Part shown: positions 29,646 to 44,200 of the stretch, in pieces | How positions within the stretch are numbered: the first letter of the stretch is position 1 | How the letters are laid out: every line of letters begins with the position of its first letter | Source: Halisarca cf. caerulea | Lineage: Eukaryota > Porifera > Demospongiae > Chondrillida > Halisarcidae | Reading direction: 5' to 3' | Length of the DNA: 64,000 nt | NCBI GenBank assembly: GCA_963170055.1 | Contig: CAUJGJ010000207.1 | Span: 43,701 to 107,700, forward strand | The notes under the pieces: generated by a model | What the model was told of the DNA's origin: nothing | Database searches by the model: none | Seen by the model: the letters and a program-made list of their open reading frames with translations, nothing else | Program-made: the position numbers and the translations under genes

Positions 29646-32600
29646 CACCAGCATATCCAACACTACACAAATTCGCCCACAGCACTTCAGAAAGGTCATG
29701 TGTGTCCACTGGGAATGTGCGTGGTGCTAGTGCCAAATATTGGTATTAGCACCAGCATATCCAACACTACACAAATACGCCCACAGCACTTCAAAAAGGT
29801 CATGTGTGTCCACTGGGAATGTGCGTGGTGCTAGTGCCAAATATTGGTATTAGCACCAGCATATCCAACATTACACAAATACGCCGACAGTAGTTAAGAA
29901 ACTTCATGTGTGTCTACTGGGAATGTGCGTGGTGCTAGTGCCAAATATTGGTATTAGCACCATCATATCCAACACTACACAAATACGCCCACAGCACTTC
30001 AGAAAGGTTATGTGTGTCCATTGGGAATGTGCGTGGTGCTAGTGCCAAATATTGGTATTAGCACCAGCATATCCAACACTACACAAATACGCCCACAGCA
30101 CTTCAGAAACTTCATGTGTGTCCACTGGGAATGTACGTGGTGCTAGTGCGAAATATTGGTATTAGCACCAGCATATCCAACACTACACAAATACGCCCAC
30201 AGCACTTCAGATAGGTCATGTGTGTCCACTGGGAATGTGCGTGGTGCTAGTGCCAAATATTGGTATTAGCACCAGCATATCCAACACTACACAAATACGC
30301 CCACAGCACTTCAAAAAGGTCATATGTGTCCACTGGGAATGTGCGTGGTGCTAGTGCCAAATATTGGTATTAGCACCAGCATATCCAACATTACACAAAT
30401 ACGCCCACAGTAGTTAAGAAACTTCATGTGTGTCTACTGGGAATGTGCGTGGTGCTAGTGCCAAATATTGGTATTAGCACCATCATATCAAACACTACAC
30501 AAATACGCCCACAGCACTTCAGAAAGGTTATGTGTGTCCACTGGGAATGTGCGTGGTGCTAGTGCCAAATATTGGTAATAGCACCAGCATATCCAACACT
30601 ACACAAATACGCCCACAGCACTTCAGAAACTTCATGTGTGTCCACTGGGAATGTACGTGGTGCTAGTGCAAAATATTGGTATTAGCACCAGCATATCCAA
30701 CACTACACAAATACGCCCACAGCACTTCAGATAGGTCATGTGTGTCCACTGGGAATGTGCGTGGTGCTAGTGCCAAATATTGGTATTAGCACCAGCATAT
30801 CCAACACTACACAAATACGCCCACAGCACTTCAAAAAGGTCATGTGTGTCCACTGGGAATGTGCGTGGTGCTAGTGCCAAATATTGGTATTAGCACCAGC
30901 ATATCCAACATTACACAAATACGCCCACAGTAGTTAAGAAACTTCATGTGTGTCTACTGGGAATGTGCGTGGTGCTAGTGCCAAATATTGGTATTAGCAC
31001 CAGCATATCCAACACTACACAAATACGCCCACAGCACTTCAGAAAGGTTATGTGTGTCCACTGGGAATGTGCGTGGTGCTAGTGCCAAATATTGGTATTA
31101 GCACCAGCATATCCAACACTACACAAATACGCCCATAGCACTTAAAAAAGGTCATGTGTGTCCACTGGGAATGTGCGTGGTGCTAGTGCCAAATATTGGT
31201 ATTAGCACCAGCATATCCAACATTACACAAATACGCCCACAGTAGTTAAGAAACTTCATGTGTGTCTACTGGGAATGTGCGTGGTGCTAGTGCCAAATAT
31301 TGGTATTAGCACCAGCATATCCAACACTACACAAATACGCCCACAGCACTTCAGAAACTTCATGTGTGTCCACTGGGAATGTACGTGGTGCTAGTGCGAA
31401 ATATTGGTATTAGCACCAGCATATCCAACACTACACAAATACGCCCACAGCACTTCAGATAGGTCATGTGTGTCCACTGGGAATGTGCGTGGTGCTAGTG
31501 CCAAATATTGGTATTAGCACCAGCATATCCAACACTACACAAATACGCCCACAGCACTTCAAAAAGGTCATATGTGTCCACTGGGAATGTGCGTGGTGCT
31601 AGTGCCAAATATTGGTATTAGCACCAGCATATCCAACATTACACAAATACGCCCACAGTAGTTAAGAAACTTAATGTGTGTCTACTGGGAATGTGCGTGG
31701 TGCTAGTGCCAAATATTGGTATTAGCACCATCATATCCAACACTACACAAATACGCCCACAGCACTTCAGAAAGGTTATGTGTGTCCACTGGGAATGTGC
31801 GTGGTGCTAGTGCCAAATATTGGTATTAGCACCAGCATATCCAACACTACACAAATACGCCCACAGCACTTCAGAAACTTCATGTGTGTCCACTGGGAAT
31901 GTACGTGGTGCTAGTGCAAAATATTGGTATTAGCACCAGCATATCCAACACTACACAAATACGCCCACAGCACTTCAGAAAGGTCATGTGTGTCCACTGG
32001 GAAGGTGCGTGGTGCTAGTGCCAAATATTGGTATTAGCACCAGCATATCCAACACTACACAAATTCGCCCACAGCACTTCAGAAAGGTCATGTGTGTCCA
32101 CTGGGAATGTGCGTGGTGCTAGTGCCAAATATTGGTATTAGCACCAGCATATCCAACACTACACAAATACGCCCACAGCACTTCAAAAAGGTCATGTGTG
32201 TCCACTGGGAATGTGCGTGGTGCTAGTGCCAAATATTGGTATTAGCACCAGCATATCCAACATTACACAAATACGCCGACAGTAGTTAAGAAACTTCATG
32301 TGTGTCTACTGGGAATGTGCGTGGTGCTAGTGCCAAATATTGGTATTAGCACCATCATATCCAACACTACACAAATACGCCCACAGCACTTCAGAAAGGT
32401 TATGTGTGTCCATTGGGAATGTGCGTGGTGCTAGTGCCAAATATTGGTATTAGCACCAGCATATCCAACACTACACAAATACGCCCACAGCACTTCAGAA
32501 ACTTCATGTGTGTCCACTGGGAATGTACGTGGTGCTAGTGCGAAATATTGGTATTAGCACCAGCATATCCAACACTACACAAATACGCCCACAGCACTTC

Positions 32601-35600
32601 AGATAGGTCATGTGTGTCCACTGGGAATGTGCGTGGTGCTAGTGCCAAATATTGGTATTAGCACCAGCATATCCAACACTACACAAATACGCCCACAGCA
32701 CTTCAAAAAGGTCATATGTGTCCACTGGGAATGTGCGTGGTGCTAGTGCCAAATATTGGTATTAGCACCAGCATATCCAACATTACACAAATACGCCCAC
32801 AGTAGTTAAGAAACTTCATGTGTGTCTACTGGGAATGTGCGTGGTGCTAGTGCCAAATATTGGTATTAGCACCAGCATATCCAACATTACACAAATACGC
32901 CCACAGTAGTTAAGAAACTTCATGTGTGTCTACTGGGAATGTGCGTGGTGCTAGTGCCAAATATTGGTATTAGCACCAGCATATCCAACACTACACAAAT
33001 ACGCCCACAGCACTTCAAAAAGGTCATGTGTGTCCACTGGGAATGTGCGTGGTGCTAGTGCCAAATATTGGTATTAGCACCAGCATATCCAACATTACAC
33101 AAATACGCCCACAGTAGTTAAGAAACTTCATGTGTGTCTACTGGGAATGTGCGTGGTGCTAGTGCCAAATATTGGTATTAGCACCATCATATCCAACACT
33201 ACACAAATACGCCCACAGCACTTCAGAAAGGTTATGTGTGTCCACTGGGAATGTGCGTGGTGCTAGTGCCAAATATTGGTATTAGCACCAGCATATCCAA
33301 CACTACACAAATACGCCCACAGCACTTCAGAAACTTCATGTGTGTCCACTGGGAATGTACGTGGTGCTAGTTCGAAATATTGGTATTAGCACCAGCATAC
33401 CCAACACTACACAAATACGCCCACAGCACTTCAGATAGGTCATGTGTGTCCACTGGGAATGTGCGTGGTGCTAGTGCCAAATATTGGTATTAGCACCAGC
33501 ATATCCAACACTACACAAATACGCCCACAGCACTTCAAAAAGGTCATGTGTGTCCACTGGGAATGTGCGTGGTGCTAGTGCCAAATATTGGTATTAGCAC
33601 CAGCATATCCAACATTACACAAATACGCCCACAGTAGTTAAGAAACTTCATGTGTGTCTACTGGGAATGTACGTGGTGCTAGTGCGAAATATTGGTATTA
33701 GCACCAGCATATCCAACACTACACAAATACGCCCACAGCACTTCAGATAGGTCATGTGTGTCCACTGGGAATGTGCGTGGTGCTAGTGCCAAATATTGGT
33801 ATTAGCACCAGCATATCCAACACTACACAAATACGCCCTTAGCACTTCAAAAAGGTCATGTGTGTCCACTGGGAATGTGCGTGGTGCTAGTGCCAAATAT
33901 TGGTATTAGCACCAGCATATCCAACATTACACAAATACGCCCACAGTAGTTAAGAAACTTCATGTGTGTCTACTGGGAATGTGCGTGGTGCTAGTGCCAA
34001 ATATTGGTATTAGCACCATCATATCCAACACTACACAAATACGCCCACAGCACTTCAGAAACTTCATGTGTGTCCACTGGGAATGTGCGTGGTGCTAGTG
34101 CAAAATATTGGTATTAGCACCAGCATATCCAACACTACACAAATACGCCCACAGCACTTCAGATAGGTCATGTGTGTCCACTGGGAATGTGCGTGGTGCT
34201 AGTGCCAAATATTGGTATAAGCACCAGCATATCCAACACTACACAAATACGCCCACAGTACTTCAAAAAGGTCATGTGTGTCCACTGGGAATGTGCGTGG
34301 TGCTAGTGCCAAATATTCGTATTAGCACCAGCATATCCAACATTACACAAATACGCCCACAGTAGTTAAGAAACTTCATGTGTGTCTACTGGGAATGTGC
34401 GTGGTGCTAGTGCCAAATATTGGTATTAGCACCAGCATATCCAACACTACACAAATACGCCCACAGCACTTCAGAAAGGTTATGTGTGTCCACTGGAAAT
34501 GTGCGTGGTGCTAGTGCCAAATATTGGTATTAGCACCAGCATATCCAACATTACACAAATACGCCCACAGTAGTTAAGAAACTTCATGTGTGTCTACTGG
34601 GAATGTGCGTGGTGCTAGTTCCAAATATTGGTATTAGCAGCAGCATATCAAACACTACACAAATACGCCCATAGCTCTTCAGAAAGGTCATGTGTATCCA
34701 CTGGGAATGTGCGTGGTGCTAGTGCCAAATATTGGTATTAGCACCAGCATATCCAACACTACACAAATACGCCCACAGCACTTCAAAAAGGTCATGTGTG
34801 TCCACTGGGAATGTGCGTGGTGCTAGTGCCAAATATTGGTATTAGCACCAGCATATCCAACATTACACAAATACGCCCACAGTAGTTAAGAAACTTCATG
34901 TGTGTCTACTGGGAATGTGCGTGGTGCTAGTGCCAAATATTGGTATTAGCACCAGCATATCCAACACTACACAAATACGCCCACAGCACTTCAGAAAGGT
35001 TATGTGTGTCCACTGGAAATGTGCGTGGTGCTAGTGCCAAATATTGGTATTAGCACCAGCATATCCAACATTACACAAATACGCCCACAGTAGTTAAGAA
35101 ACTTCATGTGTGTCTACTGGGAATGTGCGTGGTGCTAGTGCCAAATATTGGTATTAGCACCAGCATATCCAACACTACACAAATACGCCCACAGCACTTC
35201 AGAAAGGTCATGTGTGTCCACTGGGAATGTGCGTGGTGCTAGTGCCAAATATTTGTATTAGCACCAGCATATCCAACACTACACAAATACGCCCACAGCA
35301 CTTCGGAAACTTCATGTGTGTCCACTGGGAATGTGCGTGGTGCTAGTGCCAAATATTGGTATTAGCACCAGCATATCCAACACTACACAAATACGCCCAC
35401 AGCACTTAAGAAACTTCATGTGTGTCCACTTGGAATGTGCGTGGTGCTAGTACCAAATATTGGTATTAGCACCAGCATATCCAACACTACACAAATACGC
35501 CCACAGCACTTCAGAAACTTCATGTGTGTCCACTGGGAATGTGCGTGGTGCTAGTGCCAAATATTGGTATTAGCACCAGCATATACAACACTACACAAAT

Positions 35601-36849
35601 ACGCCCACAGCACTTCGGAAACTTCATGTGTGTCCACTGGGAATGTGCGTGGTGCTAGTGCTAAATATTGGTATTAGCACCAGCATATCCAACACTACAC
35701 AAATACGCCCACAGCACTTCGGAAAATTCATGTGTGTCCACTGGGAATGTGCGTGGTGCTAGTGCCAAATATTGGTATTAGCACCAGCATATCCAACACT
35801 ATACAAATACGCCCACAGCACTTCTGAAACGTCATGTGTGTCCACTGGGAATATACGTGGTGCTAGTGCCAAATATTGGTATTAGCACCAGCATATCCAA
35901 CATTACACAAATACGCCCACAGTAGTTAAGAAACTTCATGTGTTTCCACTGGGAATGTGCGTGGTGCTAGTGCCAAATGTTGGTATTAGCACCAGCATAT
36001 CCAACACTACACAAATACGCCCACAGCACTTCAGAAAGGTCATGTGTGTCCACTGGAAATGTGCTTTGTGCTAATGCCTAATATTGGTATTAGCACCAGC
36101 ATTTCCAACATTACACAAATACGACCACAGTTGTTAAGAAACTTCATGTGTGTCCACTGGGAATGTGCGTGGTGCTAGTGCCAAATATTGGTATTAGCAC
36201 CAGCATATCCAACACTACACAAATACGCCCACAGCACTTCTGAAACGTCATGTGTGTCCACTGGGAATGTGCGTGGTGCTAGTGCCAAATATTGGTATTA
36301 GCACCAGCATATCCAACACTACACAAATACGCCCACAGCACTTCAGAAAGGTCATGTGTGTCCACTGGGAATGTGCGTGGTGCTAGTGCCAAATATTGGT
36401 ATTAGCACCAGCATATCCAACACTACACAAATACGCCCACAGCACTTCAGAAAGGTCATGTGTGTCCACTGGGAATGTGCGTGGTGCTAGTGCCAAATAT
36501 TGGTATTAGCACCAGCATATCCAACATTACAGAAATACGCCCACAGTAGTTAAGAAACTGCATGTGTGTCCACTGGGAATGTGCGTGGTGATATTCCCAA
36601 ATATTGGTATTAGCACCAGCATATCCAACACTACACAAATACGCCCACAGCACTTCAGAAAGGTCATGTGTGTCCACTGGGAATGTGCGTGGTGCTAGTG
36701 CCAAATATTGGTATTAGCACCAGCATATCCAACTCTACACAAATACGCCCACAGCACTTCAGAAAGGTCATGTGTGTCCCCTGGGAATGTGCGTGGTGCT
36801 AGTGCCAAATATTGGTATTAGCACCAGCATATCCAACACTACACAAATA

Positions 36850-39800
36850 CGCCCACAGTAGTTAAGAAACTTCATGTGTGTCCACTGGGAATGTGCGTTG
36901 TGCTAGTTCCAAATATTGGTATTAGCACCAGCATATCCAACACTACACAAATACGCCCATAGCTCTTCAGAAAGGTCATGTGTATCCACTGGGAATGTGC
37001 GTGGTGCTAGTGCCAAATATTGGTATTAGCACCAGCATATCCAACACTACACAAATACGCCCACAGCACTTCAAAAAGGTCATGTGTGTCCACTGGGAAT
37101 GTGCGTGGTGCTAGTGCCAAATATTGGAATTAGCACCAGCATATCCAACATTACACAAATACGCCCACAGTAGTTAAGAAACTTCATGTGTGTCTACTGG
37201 GAATGTGCGTGGTGCTAGTGCCAAATATTGGTATTAGCACCAGCATATCCAACACTACACAAATACGCCCACAGCACTTCAGAAAGGTTATGTGTGTCCA
37301 CTGGAAATGTGCGTGGTGCTAGTGCCAAATATTGGTATTAGCACCAGCATATCCAACATTACACAAATACGCCCACAGTAGTTAAGAAACTTCATGTGTG
37401 TCTACTGGGAATGTGCGTGGTGCTAGTGCCAAATATTGGTATTAGCACCAGCATATCCAACACTACACAAATACGCCCACAGCACTTCAGAAAGGTCATG
37501 TGTGTCCACTGGGAATGTGCGTGGTGCTAGTGCCAAATATTGGTATTAGCACCAGCATATCCAACTCTACACAAATACGCCCACAGCACTTCAGAAAGGT
37601 CATGTGTGTCCCCTGGGAATGTGCGTGGTGCTAGTGCCAAATATTGGTATTAGCACCAGCATATCCAACACTACACAAATACGCCCACAGTAGTTAAGAA
37701 ACTTCATGTGTGTCCACTGGGAATGTGCGTGGTGCTAGTTCCAAATATTGGTATTAGCACCAGCATATCCAACACTACACAAATACGCCCATAGCTCTTC
37801 AGAAAGGTCATGTGTATCCACTGGGAATGTGCGTGGTGCTAGTGCCAAATATTGGTATTAGCACCAGCATATCCAACACTACACAAATACGCCCACAGTA
37901 GTTAAGAAACTTAATGTGTGTCCACTGGGAATGTGCGTGGTGTTAGTGCCAAATATTGGTATTAGCACCAGCATATCCAACACTACACAAATACACCCAC
38001 AGCACTTTAGAAAGGTCATGTGTGTCCCCTGGGAATGTGCGTGGTGCTAGTGCGAAATATTGATATTAGCACCAGCATATCCAACACTACACAAATACGC
38101 CCACAGTAGTTAAGAAACTTCATGTGTGTCCACTGGGAATGTGCGTGGTGCTAGTGCCAAATATTGGTATTAGCACCAGCATATCCAACACTACACAAAT
38201 ACGCCCACAGTAGTTAAGAAACTTCATGTGTGTCCACTGGGAATGTGCGTGGTGCTAGTGCCAAATATTCGTATTAGCACCAGCATATCCAACACTACAT
38301 AAATACGCCCACAGTAGTTAAGAAACTTCATGTGTGTCCACTGGGAATGTGCGTAGTGCTAGTGCCAAATATTGGTATTAGCACCAGCATATCCAACACT
38401 ACACAAATACGCCTACAGTAGTTAAGAAACTTCATGTGTGTCCACTGGGAATGTGCGTGGTGCTAGTGCCAAATATTGGTATTAGCACCAGTATATCCAA
38501 CACTACATAAATACGCCCACAGTAGTTAAGAAACTTCATGTGTGTCCACTGGGAATGTGCGTGGTGGTAGTGCCAAATATTGGTATTAGCACCAGCATAT
38601 CCAACACTACACAAATACGCCCACAGCACTTCAGAAAGGTCATGTGTGTCCACTGGGAATGTGCATGGTGCTAGTGCCAAATATTGGTATTAGCACCAGC
38701 ATATCCAACTCTACACAAATTCGCCCACAGCACTTCAGAAAGGTCATGTGTGTCCATTGGGAATGTGCGTGGTGCTAGTGCTAAATTTTGGTATTAGCAC
38801 CAGCATATCCAACATTACACAAATACGCCCACAGTAGTTAAGAAACTTCATGTGTGTCCACTGGGAATGTGCGTGGTGCTAGTGCCAAATATTGGTATTA
38901 GCACCAGCATATCCAACACTACACAAATACGCCCACAGCACTTCAGAAAGGTCATGTGTGTCCACTGGGAATGTGCGTGGTGCTAGTGCCAAATATTGGT
39001 ATTAGCACCAGTATATCCAACACTACATAAATACGCCCACAGTAGTTAAGAAACTTCATGTGTGTCCACTGGGAATGTGCGTTGTGCTAGTTCCAAATAT
39101 TGGTATTAGCACCAGCATATCCAACACTACACAAATACGCCCATAGCTCTTCAGAAAGGTCATGTGTATCCACTGGGAATGTGCGTGGTGCTAGTGCCAA
39201 ATATTGGTATTAGCACCAGCATATCCAACACTACACAAATACGCCCACAGCACTTCAAAAAGGTCATGTGTGTCCACTGGGAATGTGCGTGGTGCTAGTG
39301 CCAAATATTGGAATTAGCACCAGCATATCCAACATTACACAAATACGCCCACAGTAGTTAAGAAACTTCATGTGTGTCTACTGGGAATGTGCGTGGTGCT
39401 ATTGCCAAATATTGGTATTAGCACCAGCATATCCAACACTACACAAATACGCCCACAGCACTTCAGAAAGGTTATGTGTGTCCACTGGAAATGTGCGTGG
39501 TGCTAGTGCCAAATATTGGTATTAGCACCAGCATATCCAACATTACACAAATACGCCCACAGTAGTTAAGAAACTTCATGTGTGTCTACTGGGAATGTGC
39601 GTGGTGCTAGTGCCAAATATTGGTATTAGCACCAGCATATCCAACACTACACAAATACGCCCACAGCACTTCAGAAAGGTCATGTGTGTCCACTGGGAAT
39701 GTGCGTGGTGCTAGTGCCAAATATTGGTATTAGCACCAGCATATCCAACTCTACACAAATACGCCCACAGCACTTCAGAAAGGTCATGTGTGTCCCCTGG

Positions 39801-41220
39801 GAATGTGCGTGGTGCTAGTGCCAAATATTGGTATTAGCACCAGCATATCCAACACTACACAAATACGCCCACAGTAGTTAAGAAACTTCATGTGTGTCCA
39901 CTGGGAATGTGCGTGGTGCTAGTTCCAAATATTGGTATTAGCACCAGCATATCCAACACTACACAAATACGCCCATAGCTCTTCAGAAAGGTCATGTGTA
40001 TCCACTGGGAATGTGCGTGGTGCTAGTGCCAAATATTGGTATTAGCACCAGCATATCCAACACTACACAAATACGCCCACAGTAGTTAAGAAACTTAATG
40101 TGTGTCCACTGGGAATGTGCGTGGTGTTAGTGCCAAATATTGGTATTAGCACCAGCATATCCAACACTACACAAATACACCCACAGCACTTTAGAAAGGT
40201 CATGTGTGTCCCCTGGGAATGTGCGTGGTGCTAGTGCGAAATATTGATATTAGCACCAGCATATCCAACACTACACAAATACGCCCACAGTAGTTAAGAA
40301 ACTTCATGTGTGTCCACTGGGAATGTGCGTGGTGCTAGTGCCAAATATTGGTATTAGCACCAGCATATCCAACACTACACAAATACGCCCACAGTAGTTA
40401 AGAAACTTCATGTGTGTCCACTGGGAATGTGCGTGGTGCTAGTGCCAAATATTCGTATTAGCACCAGCATATCCAACACTACATAAATACGCCCACAGTA
40501 GTTAAGAAACTTCATGTGTGTCCACTGGGAATGTGCGTAGTGCTAGTGCCAAATATTGGTATTAGCACCAGCATATCCAACACTACACAAATACGCCCAC
40601 AGTAGTTAAGAAACTTCATGTGTGTCCACTGGGAATGTGCGTGGTGCTAGTGCCAAATATTGGTATTAGCACCAGTATATCCAACACTACATAAATACGC
40701 CCACAGTAGTTAAGAAACTTCATGTGTGTCCACTGGGAATGTGCGTGGTGGTAGTGCCAAATATTGGTATTAGCACCAGCATATCCAACACTACACAAAT
40801 ACGCCCACAGCACTTCAGAAAGGTCATGTGTGTCCACTGGGAATGTGCATGGTGCTAGTGCCAAATATTGGTATTAGCACCAGCATATCCAACTCTACAC
40901 AAATTCGCCCACAGCACTTCAGAAAGGTCATGTGTGTCCATTGGGAATGTGCGTGGTGCTAGTGCTAAATTTTGGTATTAGCACCAGCATATCCAACATT
41001 ACACAAATACGCCCACAGTAGTTAAGAAACTTCATGTGTGTCCACTGGGAATGTGCGTGGTGCTAGTGCCAAATATTGGTATTAGCACCAGCATATCCAA
41101 CACTACACAAATACGCCCACAGCACTTCAGAAAGGTCATGTGTGTCCACTGGGAATGTGCGTGGTGCTAGTGCCAAATATTGGTATTAGCACCAGTATAT
41201 CCAACACTACATAAATACGC
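36850..41220. repeat. Higher-order repeat: 21-unit block duplicated in tandem (2,184 bp)
   Basis: Marks recur at +2,184 bp (21 x 104): GTTGTGCTAGTTCC at 36,897 and 39,081, ATATTGGAAT at 37,121 and 39,305, TGTTAGTGCC at 37,941 and 40,125. Identical variant units are also at 38,432 and 40,616. Partial copies of the same set continue downstream at +2,704, +1,456 and +3,224 bp (26, 14 and 31 units), so this family was amplified repeatedly across about 37 to 50 kb. Confidence 0.85.
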
Positions 41221-44200
41221 CCACAGTAGTTAAGAAGCTTCATGTGTGTCCACTGGGAATGTGCGTGGTGCTAGTGCCAAATATTGGTATTAGCACCAGC
41301 ATATCCATCACTACACAAATACGCCCACAGCACTTCAGAAAGGTCATGTGTGTCCACTGGGAATGTGCGTGGTGCTAGTGCCAAATATTGGTATTAGCAC
41401 CAGCATATCCAACTCTACACAAATTCGCCCACAGCACTTCAGAAAGGTCATGTGTGTCCATTGGGAATGTGCGTGGTGCTAGTGCCAAATATTGGTATTA
41501 GCACCAGCATATCCAACACTACACAAATACGCCCACAGCACTTCAGAAAGGTCATGTGTGTCCCCTGGGAATGTGCGTGGTGCTAGTGCGAAATATTGAT
41601 ATTAGCACCAGCATATCCAACACTACACAAATACGCCCAAAGTAGTTAAGAAACTTCATGTGTGTCCACTGGGAATGTGCGTGGTGCTAGTGCCAAATAT
41701 TGGTATTAGCACCAGCATATCCAACACTACACAAATACGCCCATAGCTCTTCAGAAAGGTCATGTGTATCCACTGGGAATGTGCGTGGTGCTAGTGCCAA
41801 ATATTGGTATTAGCACCAGCATATCCAACACTACACAAATACGCCCACAGTAGTTAAGAAACTTAATGTGTGTCCACTGGGAATGTGCGTGGTGTTAGTG
41901 CCAAATATTGGTATTAGCACCAGCATATCCAACACTACACAAATACACCCACAGCACTTTAGAAAGGTCATGTGTGTCCACTGGGAATGTGCGTGGTGCT
42001 AGTGCGAAATATTGATATTAGCACCAGCATATCCAACACTACACAAATACGCCCACAGTAGTTAAGAAACTTCATGTGTGTCCACTTGGAATTTGCGTGG
42101 TGCTAGTGCCAAATATTGGTATTAGCACCAGCATATCCAACACTACACAAATACGCCCACAGTAGTTAAGAAACTTCATGTGTGTCCACTGGGAATGTGC
42201 GTGGTGTTAGTGCCAAATATTGGTATTAGCACCAGTATATCCAACACTACATAAATACGCCCACAGTAGTTAAGAAACTTCATGTGTGTCCACTGGGAAT
42301 GTGCGTGGTGCTAGTGCCAAATATTGGTATTAGCACCAGCATATCCAACATTACACAAATACGCCCACAGTAGTTAAGAAACTTCATGTGTGTCCACTGG
42401 GAATGTGCGTGGTGCTAGTGCCAAATATTGGTATTAGCACCAGCATATCCAACACTACACAAATACGCCCACAGCACTTCAGAAAGGTCATGTGTGTCCT
42501 CTGGGAATGTGCGTGGTGCTAGTGCCAAATATTGGTATTAGCACCAGTATATCCAACACTACATAAATACGCCCACAGTAGTTAAGAAGCTTCATGTGTG
42601 TCCACTGGGAATGTGCGTGGTGCTAGTGCCAAATATTGGTATTAGCACCAGCATATCCATCACTACACAAATACGCCCACAGCACTTCAGAAAGGTCATG
42701 TGTGTCCACTGGGAATGTGCGTGGTGCTAGTGCCAAATATTGGTATTAGCACCAGCATATCCAACTCTACACAAATTCGCCCACAGCACTTCAGAAAGGT
42801 CATGTGTGTCCATTGGGAATGTGCGTGGTGCTAGTGCCAAATATTGGTATTAGCACCAGCATATCCAACACTACACAAATACGCCCACAGCACTTCAGAA
42901 AGGTCATGTGTGTCCCCTGGGAATGTGCGTGGTGCTAGTGCGAAATATTGATATTAGCACCAGCATATCCAACACTACACAAATACGCCCACAGTAGTTA
43001 AGAAACTTTATGTGTGTCCACTGGGAATGTGCGTGGTGCTAGTGCCAAATATTGGTATTAGCACCAGCATATCCAACACTACACAAATACGCCCACAGTA
43101 GTTAAGAAACTTCATGTGTGTCCACTGGGAATGTGCGTGGTGCTAGTGCCAAATATTGGTATTAGCACCAGCATATCCAACACTACATAAATACGCCCAC
43201 AGTAGTTAAGAAACTTCATGTGTGTCCACTGGGAATGTGCGTAGTGCTAGTGCCAAATATTGGTATTAGCACCAGCATATCCAACACTACACAAATACGC
43301 CCACAGTAGTTAAGAAACTTCATGTGTGTCCACTGGGAATGTGCGTGGTGCTAGTGCCAAATATTGGTATTAGCACCAGTATATCCAACACTACATAAAT
43401 ACGCCCACAGTAGTTAAGAAACTTCATGTGTGTCCACTGGGAATGTGCGTGGTGGTAGTGCCAAATATTGGTATTAGCACCAGCATATCCAACACTACAC
43501 AAATACGCCCACAGCACTTCAGAAAGGTCATGTGTGTCCACTGGGAATGTGCATGGTGCTAGTGCCAAATATTGGTATTAGCACAAGCATATCCAACTCT
43601 ACACAAATTCGCCCACAGCACTTCAGAAAGGTCATGTGTGTCCATTGGGAATGTGCGTGGTGCTAGTGCCAAATATTGGTATTAGCACCAGCATATCCAA
43701 CATTACACAAATACGCCCACAGTAGTTAAGAAACTTCATGTGTGTCCACTGGGAATGTGCGTGGTGCTAGTGCCAAATATTGGTATTAGCACCAGCATAT
43801 CCAACACTACACAAATACGCCCACAGCACTTCAGAAAGGTCATGTGTGTCCACTGGGAATGTGCGTGGTGCTAGTGCCAAATATTGGTATTAGCACCAGC
43901 ATATCCAACTCTACACAAATTCGCCCACAGCACTTCAGAAAGGTCATGTGTGTCCATTGGGAATGTGCGTGGTGCTAGTGCCAAATATTGGTATTAGCAC
44001 CAGCATATCCAACACTACACAAATACGCCCACAGCACTTCAGAAAGGTCATGTGTGTCCCCTGGGAATGTGCGTGGTGCTAGTGCGAAATATTGATATTA
44101 GCACCAGCATATCCAACACTACACAAATTCGCCCACAGTAGTTAAGAAACTTCATGTGTGTCCACTGGGAATGTGCGTGGTGCTAGTTCCAAATATTGGT